Shown one piece after another: positions 31,358-39,793 of a stretch of 42,183 nucleotides of DNA. Each line of letters starts with the position of its first letter. Within the stretch, counting starts at the first letter, position 1. A program made the position numbers and the translations under genes. The stretch is from Saccharofermentans sp. (lineage in GTDB: Bacteria; Bacillota; Clostridia; Saccharofermentanales; Saccharofermentanaceae), in NCBI GenBank assembly GCA_024403695.1, contig JAKSRI010000024.1, forward strand, positions 1 to 42,183, read 5' to 3'. The notes beneath the pieces are model-generated. The model made no database searches and was not told the origin of the DNA. It saw only the letters and a program-made list of their open reading frames with translations.

Positions 31358-31987
31358 ATGAAAAAATCACTTATCACTAGAATCATCAGCGCGCTGCTCG
31401 TAGCGACAATGGCATTTTCTTTGGCCTCATGCAGCGATTCAGGCTCCAAGAAAAAGTCCAGCAAGAAGGATAGAAAAGATCGCGTCGAGAAGGATGATGA
31501 CCGCGATGATGACGACCGCGACGCAGACTCAAATCCAGCCGACAGCGTCTCATTCACAACTCTCGTGGATAACGACTACTACAAAATTTCTTATGGCGGC
31601 ATTTACACTATGGAGTGCTCCTATGGCGATGTGATTTCCATGTATTTGTTGCGTTTCGAGAATAAGACCGATGGCGTGATTGAGATGGCAACAGGCCATT
31701 TTGTTGAGGAGACATATACTCTCCTTTATGGCGACCTTGGCGGCGAAGATCTTTTGCCTGGTTTCGCGGTAGTGGGCGAGTTCGAGAAGCCAAACTTCTA
31801 CGTTACTAGACCTACAATCGATCCGCACAGCTCAGGCGATTTTTATCTGACATTGACGCTCAAGCGCGGCACTGACTACTACGTTCCAACTGAGGCCGAG
31901 TATAGCAAGCACTGCAGATTGTATTTCGACCCAACTGACGATCACGCCAATCAGATTTTCCCACAGTGCGTGCTGGAGATTAACTGA
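31358..31987 (+). CDS. Putative lipoprotein with Lys/Asp-rich linker
   Basis: A 209-residue lipoprotein: MKKSLITRIISALLVATMAFSLASC with lipobox LASC (Cys25). A mixed-charge stretch (KKKSSKKDRKDRVEKDDDRDDDDRD, about 31-56) forms the spacer. The rest is a beta-rich domain that resembles the DUF4352/telokin-like fold in character (DNDYYKISYGGIY...YLLRFENKTD), but I cannot name it firmly. Monocistronic between the 83-bp repeats and a strong terminator. Substrate unknown. Confidence 0.8.
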   Translation: MKKSLITRIISALLVATMAFSLASCSDSGSKKKSSKKDRKDRVEKDDDRDDDDRDADSNPADSVSFTTLVDNDYYKISYGGIYTMECSYGDVISMYLLRFENKTDGVIEMATGHFVEETYTLLYGDLGGEDLLPGFAVVGEFEKPNFYVTRPTIDPHSSGDFYLTLTLKRGTDYYVPTEAEYSKHCRLYFDPTDDHANQIFPQCVLEIN

Positions 31988-32005
31988 TAGGTATGATTAA
32001 TTGAG

Positions 32006-32035
32006 AAATCCAGGAATTCGTTCCTGGATTTTTTG
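32006..32035 (+). terminator. Terminator after the 31358 lipoprotein
   Basis: An 11-bp stem (32006-32016 with 32021-32031), a TTCG tetraloop and a T tail. The same stem and 3' flank recur after the 34026 lipoprotein. Confidence 0.9.
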
Positions 32036-32062
32036 ATTGTCGGGAGTCCGCACGCTCGATTA

Positions 32063-32111
32063 TTCATAAAAAGATTCATAAAAATCGAGAGCTTATGAAC
32101 GAATTTATGAA
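32063..32111 (+). repeat. 49-bp double-dyad element, copy A
   Basis: Outer arms TTCATAAA (32063-32070) / TTTATGAA (32104-32111), inner arms TTCATAA (32075-32081) / TTATGAA (32093-32099), 4-nt internal loops and an apex with ATCGA. It is followed 23 nt later by a second copy. Confidence 0.85.
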
Positions 32112-32134
32112 AAAACGTCGATTCTGGCCTGTTA

Positions 32135-32183
32135 TTCATAAAAACATTCATAAAAATCGAGATCTTATGAACAAATTTATGAA
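32135..32183 (+). repeat. 49-bp double-dyad element, copy B
   Basis: Same architecture and length as copy A, with outer arms 32135-32142 / 32176-32183 and inner arms 32147-32153 / 32165-32171. Confidence 0.85.
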
Positions 32184-32279
32184 TCCAATAATCGCATTTC
32201 TAAATGATGAGTTCTGTAACGATGTATTTATTTGGGATTAATAGTTATACTGTGTTTATAAACAGAGAGGAATGTGATT

Positions 32280-33098
32280 ATGTCTGACTTTGAATTTTGG
32301 AAAGAAGATGAATTGAATATATCTGAGAATGATATTGATTGGATTTATTTTTATCGTGAGTTGTATTCTAAGATTTCAAATCTGCAAAAAAACCGCGAGC
32401 GTCGCGAAGAGTATTTAAATATTATTAATGCTTTTCTTTCCATTAAATATCGTGAGCCTAGTTTTTTTCTATTATCAGAGTATAAGCCTGAGAGCATCAT
32501 GTATTTATTTAACAAAGAATCACAATCCTATTCTGAACGACATAATATAGCTAGCTTTCTAGCTGCTCTTTATAACTGCAAAATTAGTGTGCCTGATTGG
32601 TGGGGGTATATTCCTACTGATGAGAAGTTTTACAATTTGGATAATTCATATACAAAAGAAAATGCTACAAACTACATAAGGGAAGTCGATAAAGCAAACA
32701 AAAAGATTCTCAAAGAATTTTTGGAAAAATGTGTATATTTGCTCCAGAAAGAATCTTGTGATGACTTTGACAATACAACATATATTCTTAATCCATGTGA
32801 GTTGTCGGGGAGGGATGATAATTTTACAGGCGTAATTTATTACAAGCCGTATGAGAATATCCACAAGGATATTAGCGCTCTGAATAAACCATTCAAGATA
32901 GAACTCATAAACCCTAATGAAGCACGTGATGAGGCGACAGGTGAGATTGATTTTGACGCGGTTCGTTTCGAAATGGATTGTCAAGGTAACCCACTTTTTG
33001 ATGAAAGTGTAGTCGAATACACCGCTCCAAGTATGGTTGATCACCGTCACATTAAGGCATTAGTTAAGTTGATTCCATGTGATTATAAAGGGGCGTAA
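32280..33098 (+). CDS. Unknown protein paired with an MBL-fold protein (272 aa)
   Basis: An acidic, aromatic-rich soluble protein (FWKEDELNISENDIDWIYFYRELYSKI...) with no family that I recognise, no signal peptide and no membrane segment. ATG 32280 is chosen because GAGAGG lies about 10 nt upstream; a GTG two codons earlier is closer to that site. The stop is 2 nt before the MBL gene, so they form one operon. Both genes are AT-rich inside a GC-richer lipoprotein array and lie between 49-bp elements, pointing to a recent insertion. A substrate-supplying, sensor or immunity role relative to the MBL protein is possible; nothing decides between them. Confidence 0.7.
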   Translation: MSDFEFWKEDELNISENDIDWIYFYRELYSKISNLQKNRERREEYLNIINAFLSIKYREPSFFLLSEYKPESIMYLFNKESQSYSERHNIASFLAALYNCKISVPDWWGYIPTDEKFYNLDNSYTKENATNYIREVDKANKKILKEFLEKCVYLLQKESCDDFDNTTYILNPCELSGRDDNFTGVIYYKPYENIHKDISALNKPFKIELINPNEARDEATGEIDFDAVRFEMDCQGNPLFDESVVEYTAPSMVDHRHIKALVKLIPCDYKGA

Positions 33099-33100
33099 TT

Positions 33101-34000
33101 ATGGCAATTGGTAAATGGAATATTGATGTATTTCTTGTCGATGTTGGACATGGTAATGCGTGCCTGATTTACACTGAGAACGTGCTGGTTATTTTTGATT
33201 GCGGAAATACAGAATCTAGTCTGTCTAATATTTCTGTTGATAAAGGCAAGAAAAATCTAACAGATGCAATTCAATCTATCTTTAATAAAACCAAAATCAA
33301 AAATCTTACGCCGATTTTTATACTTTCTCATCCTCATGGGGATCATTACAGCCTATATTCTAGCCTGGTGGATAAAGTATTTAAAAAGGTCATTCCTGTG
33401 GTAACGCTTGAGGATAATATTTATAAAAATCTATGTATTATTAAGGATCCTCAAGTAAAAAACTATTCTGCAACGCCAGCCTCAAATGGAATGGGATTAG
33501 GTGATTTTCTTAATAGTTTTGACCCCAAACCAATTCCTGACAATGACGAAACAATTCGCGCTCTTAACAATATCGAGATTTATTACAACAAGAAAGTCTG
33601 CGAAGATAAAGATGCTTACATGCTTGACTGCACTAAGGAGCATTATTATAAACAGAAAACTTACGTGGAAAACGATATAGGATTCTTGCTTCATATAAAC
33701 CGAGAAAATTCTAAAACTAATGAACCTCAATCCATAATTCTTCCTGGTGACATGTCTTATTATTTTTGGCCGGACAATATATCTAATAATGCCGACATTA
33801 TTGTTGTTCCTCATCACTATAAAGTGAGCAACAGGAAAGACAACTTGAAGTTCAAAGATAATGCAAAGTTCTATGTAACTATGGGTATACCCAATAAGGC
33901 TAGTACGGAACACAAAAAATATATGCAGTCCTTGAATGTAGATGACACTAAGTTTCGCTATGTAGATAAGGTAAATCGCAAAAAGTATTACGAATTATAA
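33101..34000 (+). CDS. Metallo-beta-lactamase-fold hydrolase (ComEC-like MBL)
   Basis: A 299-residue cytosolic protein with IDVFLVDVGHGNACLIYTENVLVIFDCG at the start and metal motif HPHGDH (HxHxDH), then LPGDMSYYFW and VVPHHY, which supply further ligands. The start resembles the MBL domain of ComEC and of small MBL proteins found in defence loci; substrates include nucleic acids and cyclic nucleotides in different subfamilies. There are no membrane helices, so it is not ComEC. It is translationally close to the unknown 272-aa gene. Its product class cannot be fixed from sequence. Confidence 0.85.
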   Translation: MAIGKWNIDVFLVDVGHGNACLIYTENVLVIFDCGNTESSLSNISVDKGKKNLTDAIQSIFNKTKIKNLTPIFILSHPHGDHYSLYSSLVDKVFKKVIPVVTLEDNIYKNLCIIKDPQVKNYSATPASNGMGLGDFLNSFDPKPIPDNDETIRALNNIEIYYNKKVCEDKDAYMLDCTKEHYYKQKTYVENDIGFLLHINRENSKTNEPQSIILPGDMSYYFWPDNISNNADIIVVPHHYKVSNRKDNLKFKDNAKFYVTMGIPNKASTEHKKYMQSLNVDDTKFRYVDKVNRKKYYEL

Positions 34001-34025
34001 ATATATTCTTTGAGGGGGTACTTTT

Positions 34026-34697
34026 ATGAGAAAATTCACTTCACTTTTATTGGTGACTAGCATGGTTTTCGCTTTCGCCGCCTGCTCGGGCACTTCTGGT
34101 AAGAACGACTCCGGTAAGGGCAAGGACAAGTTCAAGCGCGAATCTCGCGAGGAGCAGCTGGAGCCTGCCCGCGAGTATACCGCCGAGGACGCCTACGCCA
34201 TCGTCGACACTTACTACACCGTCATGGTGGAGCGCGAGGATTTCGACACCTATTATGCGTTGTGTTATCCGGAGCACGTGCAGGGGAGTTACCGCGCGTC
34301 TTTCGCTCGCCGCGAGGGCGTGGAGCCCGACGAAATAGACCTCGAGCAGTACGCGCGCGATTCCTACGAGGAGAGCTTCGACATCATCCAGGGGCTCTTC
34401 GATGATCCGTCTTATGAGATTTACGGCTGCTTGATTGGCGGCACCGATGACGAGTCGCAGGCCGCGCTCGAGAAGTATCTTGCTGATACATATGAGGATT
34501 CGGGCGATCGCGACCTGGACCATTGGAAGCAGATGGCGATTGACCTGAATTGCGGTTATCTCGGCGGCGACGCTGACAAAATCGAGAATGTCTTCGTTTT
34601 CTCCGCCAAATGCACCAGCTACAGGGAGCTAATCAGCGTATATCAGTATGAGGGCCAGCTCTACCTCGGCAAATCGCTGGACCAAAAGTACGGCTAA
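34026..34697 (+). CDS. Putative lipoprotein (223 aa)
   Basis: MRKFTSLLLVTSMVFAFAAC has a lipobox (FAAC, Cys20). A Gly/Ser/Lys spacer follows, then an acidic helical domain (YTAEDAYAIVDTYYTVMVEREDFDTYYALCYPEHV...) reminiscent of NTF2-like/DUF4878 folds, not firmly assigned. GAGGGGG precedes the ATG. It begins 25 nt after the MBL gene but switches to GC-rich codon use, so it probably belongs to the older lipoprotein array, with the AT-rich pair inserted before it. Confidence 0.8.
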   Translation: MRKFTSLLLVTSMVFAFAACSGTSGKNDSGKGKDKFKRESREEQLEPAREYTAEDAYAIVDTYYTVMVEREDFDTYYALCYPEHVQGSYRASFARREGVEPDEIDLEQYARDSYEESFDIIQGLFDDPSYEIYGCLIGGTDDESQAALEKYLADTYEDSGDRDLDHWKQMAIDLNCGYLGGDADKIENVFVFSAKCTSYRELISVYQYEGQLYLGKSLDQKYG

Positions 34698-34705
34698 TTT
34701 TAATG

Positions 34706-34736
34706 AAAATCCAGGAATTCGTTCCTGGATTTTTTG
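34706..34736 (+). terminator. Terminator after the 34026 lipoprotein
   Basis: A 12-bp stem (34706-34717 with 34722-34733) and TTCG loop, with T tail. About 100 nt from here on are nearly identical to the region after 31987. Confidence 0.9.
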
Positions 34737-34763
34737 ATTGTTGGGAGTCCACACACTCGATTA

Positions 34764-34812
34764 TTCATAAAAAGATTCATAAAAATCGAAATCTTATGAA
34801 CGAATTTTTGAA
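34764..34812 (+). repeat. 49-bp double-dyad element, copy C
   Basis: Same plan as copies A and B; the right outer arm is TTTTTGAA, so one outer pair is lost. Confidence 0.8.
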
Positions 34813-34894
34813 TCCAAGCAACAACCCCGCCAAACCTTGTATCTCCACACCCAGTATGAGAAGATATCCACAAACACCAAGGAGCACTCAACTA

Positions 34895-36037
34895 ATGAAA
34901 CCAACAAGCAAGACAAACAAGACAATAAAAACAACGCTCGCCCTCGCACTCACAGCGGCCATGGCCTTCAGCTCAGCCACTGCTTGCGCCAACAAGGGCG
35001 ACGCCAACGACAAATCCTCAAAAAAGAAAGCCAAGGACACCGATCATCAGGAGCTTACAATCGAATTCGAGACTGACGCGGTTCCAGAAACTGCTCAGAC
35101 TCAGTTCCAGACCGTAGCTGAGACCACCGCGGCACCTACAGAGCCGGAGCGCATCAATTTCGTCCTCGACCCATCCATGACCATTAGCCAGGAGGCATGG
35201 CAGAACTACGTGACCGCGAACTATTCTCAGGTGGACCTCAGCACTGAGCTCGTAAACGTGGATTTTGCCTACGCGGACATCATTGACGGCGAGGTTTACG
35301 TGCCTATCGTTAGCAAGAAAGTTTTCAGCGCGGACCAGATCAAGCCGGGCGCGCAGGTCGACATCGGATACGACAGAGTTGTAACCGTGGGCAACGAGTT
35401 CTCCGTCCGCTTCGAGGGCTACGTTTCACGCCAGTTCTCGGGTTATGGCACAAGCGATTTCGTGCCACAGGGCACCGTGGTAACCAAAGATGACATCAAC
35501 GACAAGCACTGGTTCGAGTATGACGAGCAGGCTGGGGGATACGTTTTGGTCGGCTACACCAGTGACGACGATGTGGGTTTCTTCATGGAGCAGGAAATGA
35601 AATACTACGCGATTCTGCCGGTGGCGACCGACTGCGAGATTTATTTCTGCTATGGTCAGGAGCGCAGTAGTTTCACGGATTTTAACGGCAACAGTGCGAT
35701 GGAGACTCCGGATAGCCATGGCGTCTATCAGTTCGTGCCGGTGTATGACGACTACAGCACATGTCGCCAGTTCGCCATTTACGTCAAAAACATGGGCTTC
35801 CAGCTCTACGACATGATGGATTTTAACGGGCAGGCCAAAGGCGAGATCTGGCAGGCTAGCGGCGAGTACTCCAACGACCTCTTCAACAACGTTTTGAGTT
35901 GCTTCATGTATGTCGAGAACGGCACCGTTACCAAGATTTTCTATTACTATCTGCCATGCGGCGCCCCAAGCTTCAGCTGGGCGACACGGGTCCTCGGCTC
36001 CGCGGGCAACGGCACCTACTACTGCGAGCCTCAGTAA
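34895..36037 (+). CDS. Putative lipoprotein (380 aa)
   Basis: ATG 34895 with AAGGAG upstream begins a lipoprotein signal (TLALALTAAMAFSSATAC, lipobox ATAC, Cys31 or nearby). An earlier in-frame ATG would only add residues read from the 49-bp repeat. A Lys-rich patch and a Thr/Glu/Ala-Pro linker (TDAVPETAQTQFQTVAETTAAPTEPE) precede a roughly 260-residue Tyr/Asp-rich domain with no recognised family. It shares style with the 20402 lipoprotein (a Glu/Thr linker, then a domain rich in FxxY and DG motifs), which suggests paralogy. Confidence 0.8.
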   Translation: MKPTSKTNKTIKTTLALALTAAMAFSSATACANKGDANDKSSKKKAKDTDHQELTIEFETDAVPETAQTQFQTVAETTAAPTEPERINFVLDPSMTISQEAWQNYVTANYSQVDLSTELVNVDFAYADIIDGEVYVPIVSKKVFSADQIKPGAQVDIGYDRVVTVGNEFSVRFEGYVSRQFSGYGTSDFVPQGTVVTKDDINDKHWFEYDEQAGGYVLVGYTSDDDVGFFMEQEMKYYAILPVATDCEIYFCYGQERSSFTDFNGNSAMETPDSHGVYQFVPVYDDYSTCRQFAIYVKNMGFQLYDMMDFNGQAKGEIWQASGEYSNDLFNNVLSCFMYVENGTVTKIFYYYLPCGAPSFSWATRVLGSAGNGTYYCEPQ

Positions 36038-36053
36038 TTGTTAGATTGATGGG

Positions 36054-36084
36054 CAGTGCGACTTCCGAGTTGCACTGTTTTTTT
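36054..36084 (+). terminator. Terminator after the 34895 lipoprotein
   Basis: CAGTGCGACT (36054-36063) pairs with AGTTGCACTG (36068-36077, one wobble) around TCCG, followed by seven T. Confidence 0.9.
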
Positions 36085-36094
36085 GCGCCTGAAA

Positions 36095-36143
36095 TTCATC
36101 TAAAAGTTCGTCCGTTTTTAAAACAGATGAACAAATAGATGAA
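36095..36143 (+). repeat. 49-bp double-dyad element, divergent copy D
   Basis: Same 49-nt length and 8-4-inner-4-8 layout, but arms TTCATCTA / TAGATGAA outside and TTCGTC / GATGAA inside. Bases changed in both arms while pairing was kept. Confidence 0.8.
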
Positions 36144-36166
36144 TCCTCGCTTCGTGCGCTTGGTTA

Positions 36167-36215
36167 TTCATAAAAAGCTTCATAAAAATCGTAATCTTAT
36201 GAACGAATTTATGAA
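36167..36215 (+). repeat. 49-bp double-dyad element, copy E
   Basis: Outer arms 36167-36174 / 36208-36215, inner arms 36179-36185 / 36197-36203; consensus form. Confidence 0.85.
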
Positions 36216-36238
36216 TAATCGTCGATTCAGGCCTGTTA

Positions 36239-36287
36239 TTCATAAAAAGCTTCATAAAAAACAAAATCTTATGAACGATTTTATGAA
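36239..36287 (+). repeat. 49-bp double-dyad element, copy F
   Basis: Outer arms 36239-36246 / 36280-36287, inner arms 36251-36257 / 36269-36275; it ends 60 nt before the next lipoprotein gene. Confidence 0.85.
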
Positions 36288-36334
36288 CCCCGCGCCCGGC
36301 AAGACAAAATATAGCTGTAAACCGGCCATTAAGT

Positions 36335-36340
36335 TATACT
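36335..36340 (+). promoter_or_regulatory. -10 box immediately before a start codon (possible leaderless mRNA)
   Basis: TATACT ends 7 nt before ATG 36348, so a transcript would begin at or next to the start codon. No Shine-Dalgarno sequence lies in between. The -35 region (around 36312-36317) is poor. Confidence 0.45.
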
Positions 36341-36347
36341 ATTCACT

Positions 36348-37289
36348 ATGAAGAAATGGGGTTTACTAATCTTAATCGCGGCTACATTGCTAATTTGCAC
36401 ATCCTGCCAGTCCAAGGCGGGCGGGGCAGACCACGGGGCAGACCGCGCGGTGGAAAGTACGGTTAACACGGAAAGCGTGGAAACCAGCGCGCCGGCGCCG
36501 TCAAGCAACCCTGCGCCAACAAGTCAACCTGAACCGGTCGCGCCAACAATTCAACCCGCAGACCTCGCTTTCGAGCTCGAGGAGCACTACAGCGGCACCC
36601 GCGAGACCCCAGCAAACGCAGACGTTCACCTGCGCTGGCGCAAGGACTCCTACAACAAGGACCTGAACTACAAATACGACCCATACCACGGCCACGCCTC
36701 CATCGTGTGCACGAACTATGACACGCAGGAGATGACCTATTTCGACAAGTCCCTGGAGGACCCTTGCTGGATCCAGTACGTCCTGGCCGATAGCGACTTC
36801 GACGAGGACTATCAGCGCTTGTGCACGATTTACTCCCAAGAGGCCGAGAACAAACGCGCCCTGGTGAAGGTCCTGGACTACGGCGACGGCGTCATTTACG
36901 GCACCCACGGCGAGGAAATCTCCTACGTTTACAAATCCTATGACTACACCAAGTGCAGCTACTTCCCATACAAGCGCCCACGCTACAACGCCACGGGCCT
37001 CATCAACGTCGAGCTTTACATGATGATGCCGGTCAGCTATGAGGGCGCGGACTTTTATGTGCAGGCCAACGTGCTGGTGGACATCAAGCGCGGGGAGTAT
37101 GACGAAATGTTGGACCGCTACAAGGACGTGCTCTGCGCCGAGAATTTCGAGATTTCTCACAGGGATAACAACAAGTGCCTGCGGTGCTTGGCGGAGTCGT
37201 GCTTGAGACCGGATGGCATGACGGCGCGATGGGTTCTGTTGGCGGAGGCGGAGCAGTTGGGCGACCGCACGGGCCGCACAGACAATTAA
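36348..37289 (+). CDS. Putative lipoprotein (313 aa)
   Basis: MKKWGLLILIAATLLICTSC carries a lipobox (CTSC, Cys20). The spacer is Ser/Pro/Ala-rich (SAPAPSSNPAPTSQPEPVAPT). The remaining domain is Tyr/Asp-rich and unassigned (HASIVCTNYDTQEMTYFDKS...), with a Cys-containing end (NNKCLRCLAESC). Strongly GC-rich, C-ending codons. There is no ribosome binding site before the ATG, but a -10 box is placed for a leaderless transcript. A VOC-family gene follows after 15 nt and may be co-transcribed. Confidence 0.8.
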   Translation: MKKWGLLILIAATLLICTSCQSKAGGADHGADRAVESTVNTESVETSAPAPSSNPAPTSQPEPVAPTIQPADLAFELEEHYSGTRETPANADVHLRWRKDSYNKDLNYKYDPYHGHASIVCTNYDTQEMTYFDKSLEDPCWIQYVLADSDFDEDYQRLCTIYSQEAENKRALVKVLDYGDGVIYGTHGEEISYVYKSYDYTKCSYFPYKRPRYNATGLINVELYMMMPVSYEGADFYVQANVLVDIKRGEYDEMLDRYKDVLCAENFEISHRDNNKCLRCLAESCLRPDGMTARWVLLAEAEQLGDRTGRTDN

Positions 37290-37304
37290 CAACGAGGTGA
37301 CAAT

Positions 37305-37679
37305 ATGAATCTTAAAACTGTTCATCATGTGGCAATTATTGTGTCGAATTATGAGGTGTCCAAGGAGTTCTATCTGAAGCTTGGGTTCCAGATCAAGCGC
37401 GAGAATCGTCGCAGCAAGGACTGGAAGCTGGATCTGGAGTTGGATGGATGCGAGTTGGAGATTTTCGCGCCTGATGAGATGCCGCCAAAGCGTGTTACGG
37501 GACCGGAGGCTGCCGGCCTCAGACATTTGGCTTTCAGAGTAAAGTCGGTAGAGGAGACGGTTGCCGAGCTGGCGGCGGTTGGCATCGAATGCGAGCCAAT
37601 CCGCTATGATGATTTGTGCGGCGGACATTTTACATTTTTTAAGGATCCTGATGGATTGCCGCTGGAGTTGCATGAGTGA
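37305..37679 (+). CDS. VOC-family (glyoxalase/YaeR-like) metalloenzyme
   Basis: A 124-residue protein with the paired betaalphabetabetabeta plan of VOC proteins: HHVAIIVSNYEVSKEFYLKLGF at the start, ELEIF, then LRHLAFRVKSVEETVAELAAVGIE and FFKDPDGLPLELHE at the end. The metal ligands expected from this family are the first His, the Glu of ELEIF, the His of LRHL and the Glu of LELHE. This resembles the YaeR/GloA2 subgroup of unknown substrate. GAGGTG lies before the ATG. Confidence 0.88.
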   Translation: MNLKTVHHVAIIVSNYEVSKEFYLKLGFQIKRENRRSKDWKLDLELDGCELEIFAPDEMPPKRVTGPEAAGLRHLAFRVKSVEETVAELAAVGIECEPIRYDDLCGGHFTFFKDPDGLPLELHE

Positions 37680-37748
37680 GCGCCGCGCCACACACCGTGC
37701 GGCCTGCAAAGCCGTGCGGGCTGCACACCCCAAATATCAAAAAAGTAG

Positions 37749-37754
37749 TATAAT
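37749..37754 (+). promoter_or_regulatory. -10 box before the phosphonate operon
   Basis: A perfect TATAAT 28 nt before ATG 37782. No good -35 hexamer at 17 nt, so activator dependence is possible. Confidence 0.45.
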
Positions 37755-37781
37755 TAACCCAGTACCATTGTGGAGGCATAT

Positions 37782-39791
37782 ATGAAGGCGCTTATTTTGA
37801 ATTCCGGACTAGGACACAGAATGGGAGTTCTGACTTCCGAACACCCAAAATGCATGACTGAGATTTCTTCACGCGAGACTATCCTCAGCAGACAATTAAA
37901 CTTGCTGAAGCGCAACGGCATCACTGAGGTAATTATCACTACCGGTTATTTCGACCAGGTGCTGATTCAGTATTGCGAGTCTTTGGACCTCGGCCTCGAC
38001 ATCAAGTTCGTCAACAACCCTTTGTATGATTCCACAAACTATATTTATTCTATCTATTGCGCCCGCGAGTTGCTGGACGACGACATCATTCTGATGCATG
38101 GCGATCTCGTGTTCGAGGAGTCGGTTCTCGAAGACATGATCAATTATTCCGGCAGCTGCATGAAGGTCAGCTCCACTTTGCCTCTGCCTGAGAAGGACTT
38201 CAAAGCAGTGGTGAGCGGCGGTTTTGTGCGTAAAGTGGGCGTCGAGTATATGCAGTCAGATGCTATGGAGGCACAGGCTCTCTATAAGCTTTTAAAACCT
38301 GACTGGCGCATTTGGCTTGATAAGATTGCAGCCTATTGCGAGTCAAACGACCGCAAGTGCTATGCAGAGAAAGCCCTTAACGAGTTAGACGGTGAGTGCA
38401 ACATTTATGCCTACGACGTTAAGGATAGATTGTGTTCTGAGATTGATACACCGGAAGATTTGGCCGTGGTGGCTGCCAAGCTCAGCGAGATTGAGAACCG
38501 CACAGTATATATGTGTTTCTCCACGGACATGATTCACAGCGGCCATATCGCCATCATTCATAAAGCGCAGAAGCTGGGCAAGCTCATAGTTGGCGTGCTT
38601 TCCGATGAAGCAATTATTTCCTATAAGCGATTCCCATTGATGCCTTTTGAAGAGCGTAAAGCCATGTTCGAGAACATCAAGGGTATCAGTCGCGTTGTGG
38701 AGCAGAAGACTCTTTCATACAAAGAGAACCTCGAATCGATCAAACCAGACTATGTTGTCCACGGTGACGACTGGCTTCATGGTATTCAGAAGTCGATTCG
38801 TGATGAGGTAATCGCGACCCTCGCCACATATGGTGGAAAACTTATAGAGTATCCATATTCTAAGAACGACAAAATCGATGAGATGGAGAAGCGTACCAGA
38901 CTGGAGCTTTCCACACCTGATATTCGAAGAGGACGCCTTAAGAAGGTGCTCGAGATGAAGGGCCTGGCTACTGCGATGGAGGCCCATAGTGGTCTCACTG
39001 GCCTCATTGTCGAGAATACAGTGGTGGAGCAGGATGGCGGCGCACGTCAGTTCGATGCCATGTGGATTTCGTCCCTTTGTGACTCTACCGCCAAGGGTAA
39101 GCCAGACATCGAGCTCGTGGATATGACATCCCGTTTCAGAACAATTGATGATATCTGCGAAGTGACTTCCAAGCCTATTATTTTTGACGGCGACACTGGC
39201 GGACTCACGGAGCATTTCGTATATACGGTTCGTTCCCTGGAGCGCATGGGCGTTTCCATGGTGATTATCGAGGACAAGACTGGCCTTAAGAAGAACAGCC
39301 TTTTTGGCACGGAAGTGGCCCAGACGCAGGAAAGCATCGAGAACTTCTCCGCCAAGATTGCCGCAGGTAAGAAGGCCCAGCGCACTAAGGATTTCATGAT
39401 TTGTGCCCGCATCGAGAGCCTGATTCTCGAGCAGGGTATGGAGGACGCTATAGCCCGTGCCAAAGCTTTTACTGAGGCTGGCGCGGATGCCATCATGATC
39501 CATTCCCGTAAGAAGGACCCATCCGAGATTCTGGAGTTCGTGCGCCTGTATAGAGAGTGGAACGCGACGACCCCAATCGTGGTGGTGCCAACTTCCTTTA
39601 ACACAGTAACTGAGGAGGAGTTCAAGGCCGCTGGCGTCAACATCGTGATCTACGCCAACCAGCTGACTCGCTCCGGATTCCCAGCAATGCAGAACGCCGC
39701 ACGCCTTATCCTCGAGAACCACAGAGCCAAAGAGTGCGATGACATCTGCATGCCATTCAAAGAAATCATCCGCCTGATCCCAGAGGAGTAA
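37782..39791 (+). CDS. Cytidylyltransferase-cytidylyltransferase-PEP mutase fusion
   Basis: A 669-residue, three-domain enzyme. The first domain (about 1-235) is a LicC/PntC-like nucleotidyltransferase (MKALILNSGLGHRMGVLTSEHPKCMTE; MHGDLVFEES; EIDTPEDL). The second (about 242-370) is a GCT-type cytidylyltransferase with HSGH (252-255). The third (about 385-669) is phosphoenolpyruvate mutase with the signature EDKTGLKKNS (497-506), which makes phosphonopyruvate. Together they can start a C-P compound and activate the later phosphonate with CMP. GGAGG precedes ATG 37782; an in-frame GTG at 37770 overlaps that site. It is the first gene of a three-gene operon. Confidence 0.92.
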   Translation: MKALILNSGLGHRMGVLTSEHPKCMTEISSRETILSRQLNLLKRNGITEVIITTGYFDQVLIQYCESLDLGLDIKFVNNPLYDSTNYIYSIYCARELLDDDIILMHGDLVFEESVLEDMINYSGSCMKVSSTLPLPEKDFKAVVSGGFVRKVGVEYMQSDAMEAQALYKLLKPDWRIWLDKIAAYCESNDRKCYAEKALNELDGECNIYAYDVKDRLCSEIDTPEDLAVVAAKLSEIENRTVYMCFSTDMIHSGHIAIIHKAQKLGKLIVGVLSDEAIISYKRFPLMPFEERKAMFENIKGISRVVEQKTLSYKENLESIKPDYVVHGDDWLHGIQKSIRDEVIATLATYGGKLIEYPYSKNDKIDEMEKRTRLELSTPDIRRGRLKKVLEMKGLATAMEAHSGLTGLIVENTVVEQDGGARQFDAMWISSLCDSTAKGKPDIELVDMTSRFRTIDDICEVTSKPIIFDGDTGGLTEHFVYTVRSLERMGVSMVIIEDKTGLKKNSLFGTEVAQTQESIENFSAKIAAGKKAQRTKDFMICARIESLILEQGMEDAIARAKAFTEAGADAIMIHSRKKDPSEILEFVRLYREWNATTPIVVVPTSFNTVTEEEFKAAGVNIVIYANQLTRSGFPAMQNAARLILENHRAKECDDICMPFKEIIRLIPEE

Positions 39792-39793
39792 TT

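Noticed and set aside
34703..34894. N-terminal extension of the 34895 lipoprotein
   Set aside because: The extra residues read through a terminator and a 49-bp element; a good AAGGAG and signal peptide sit at 34895.
36139..36351. 70-codon frame before the 36348 lipoprotein
   Set aside because: It consists of two translated 49-bp repeats (the IHKKLHKNRNLMNEF pattern) and would not be a real gene.
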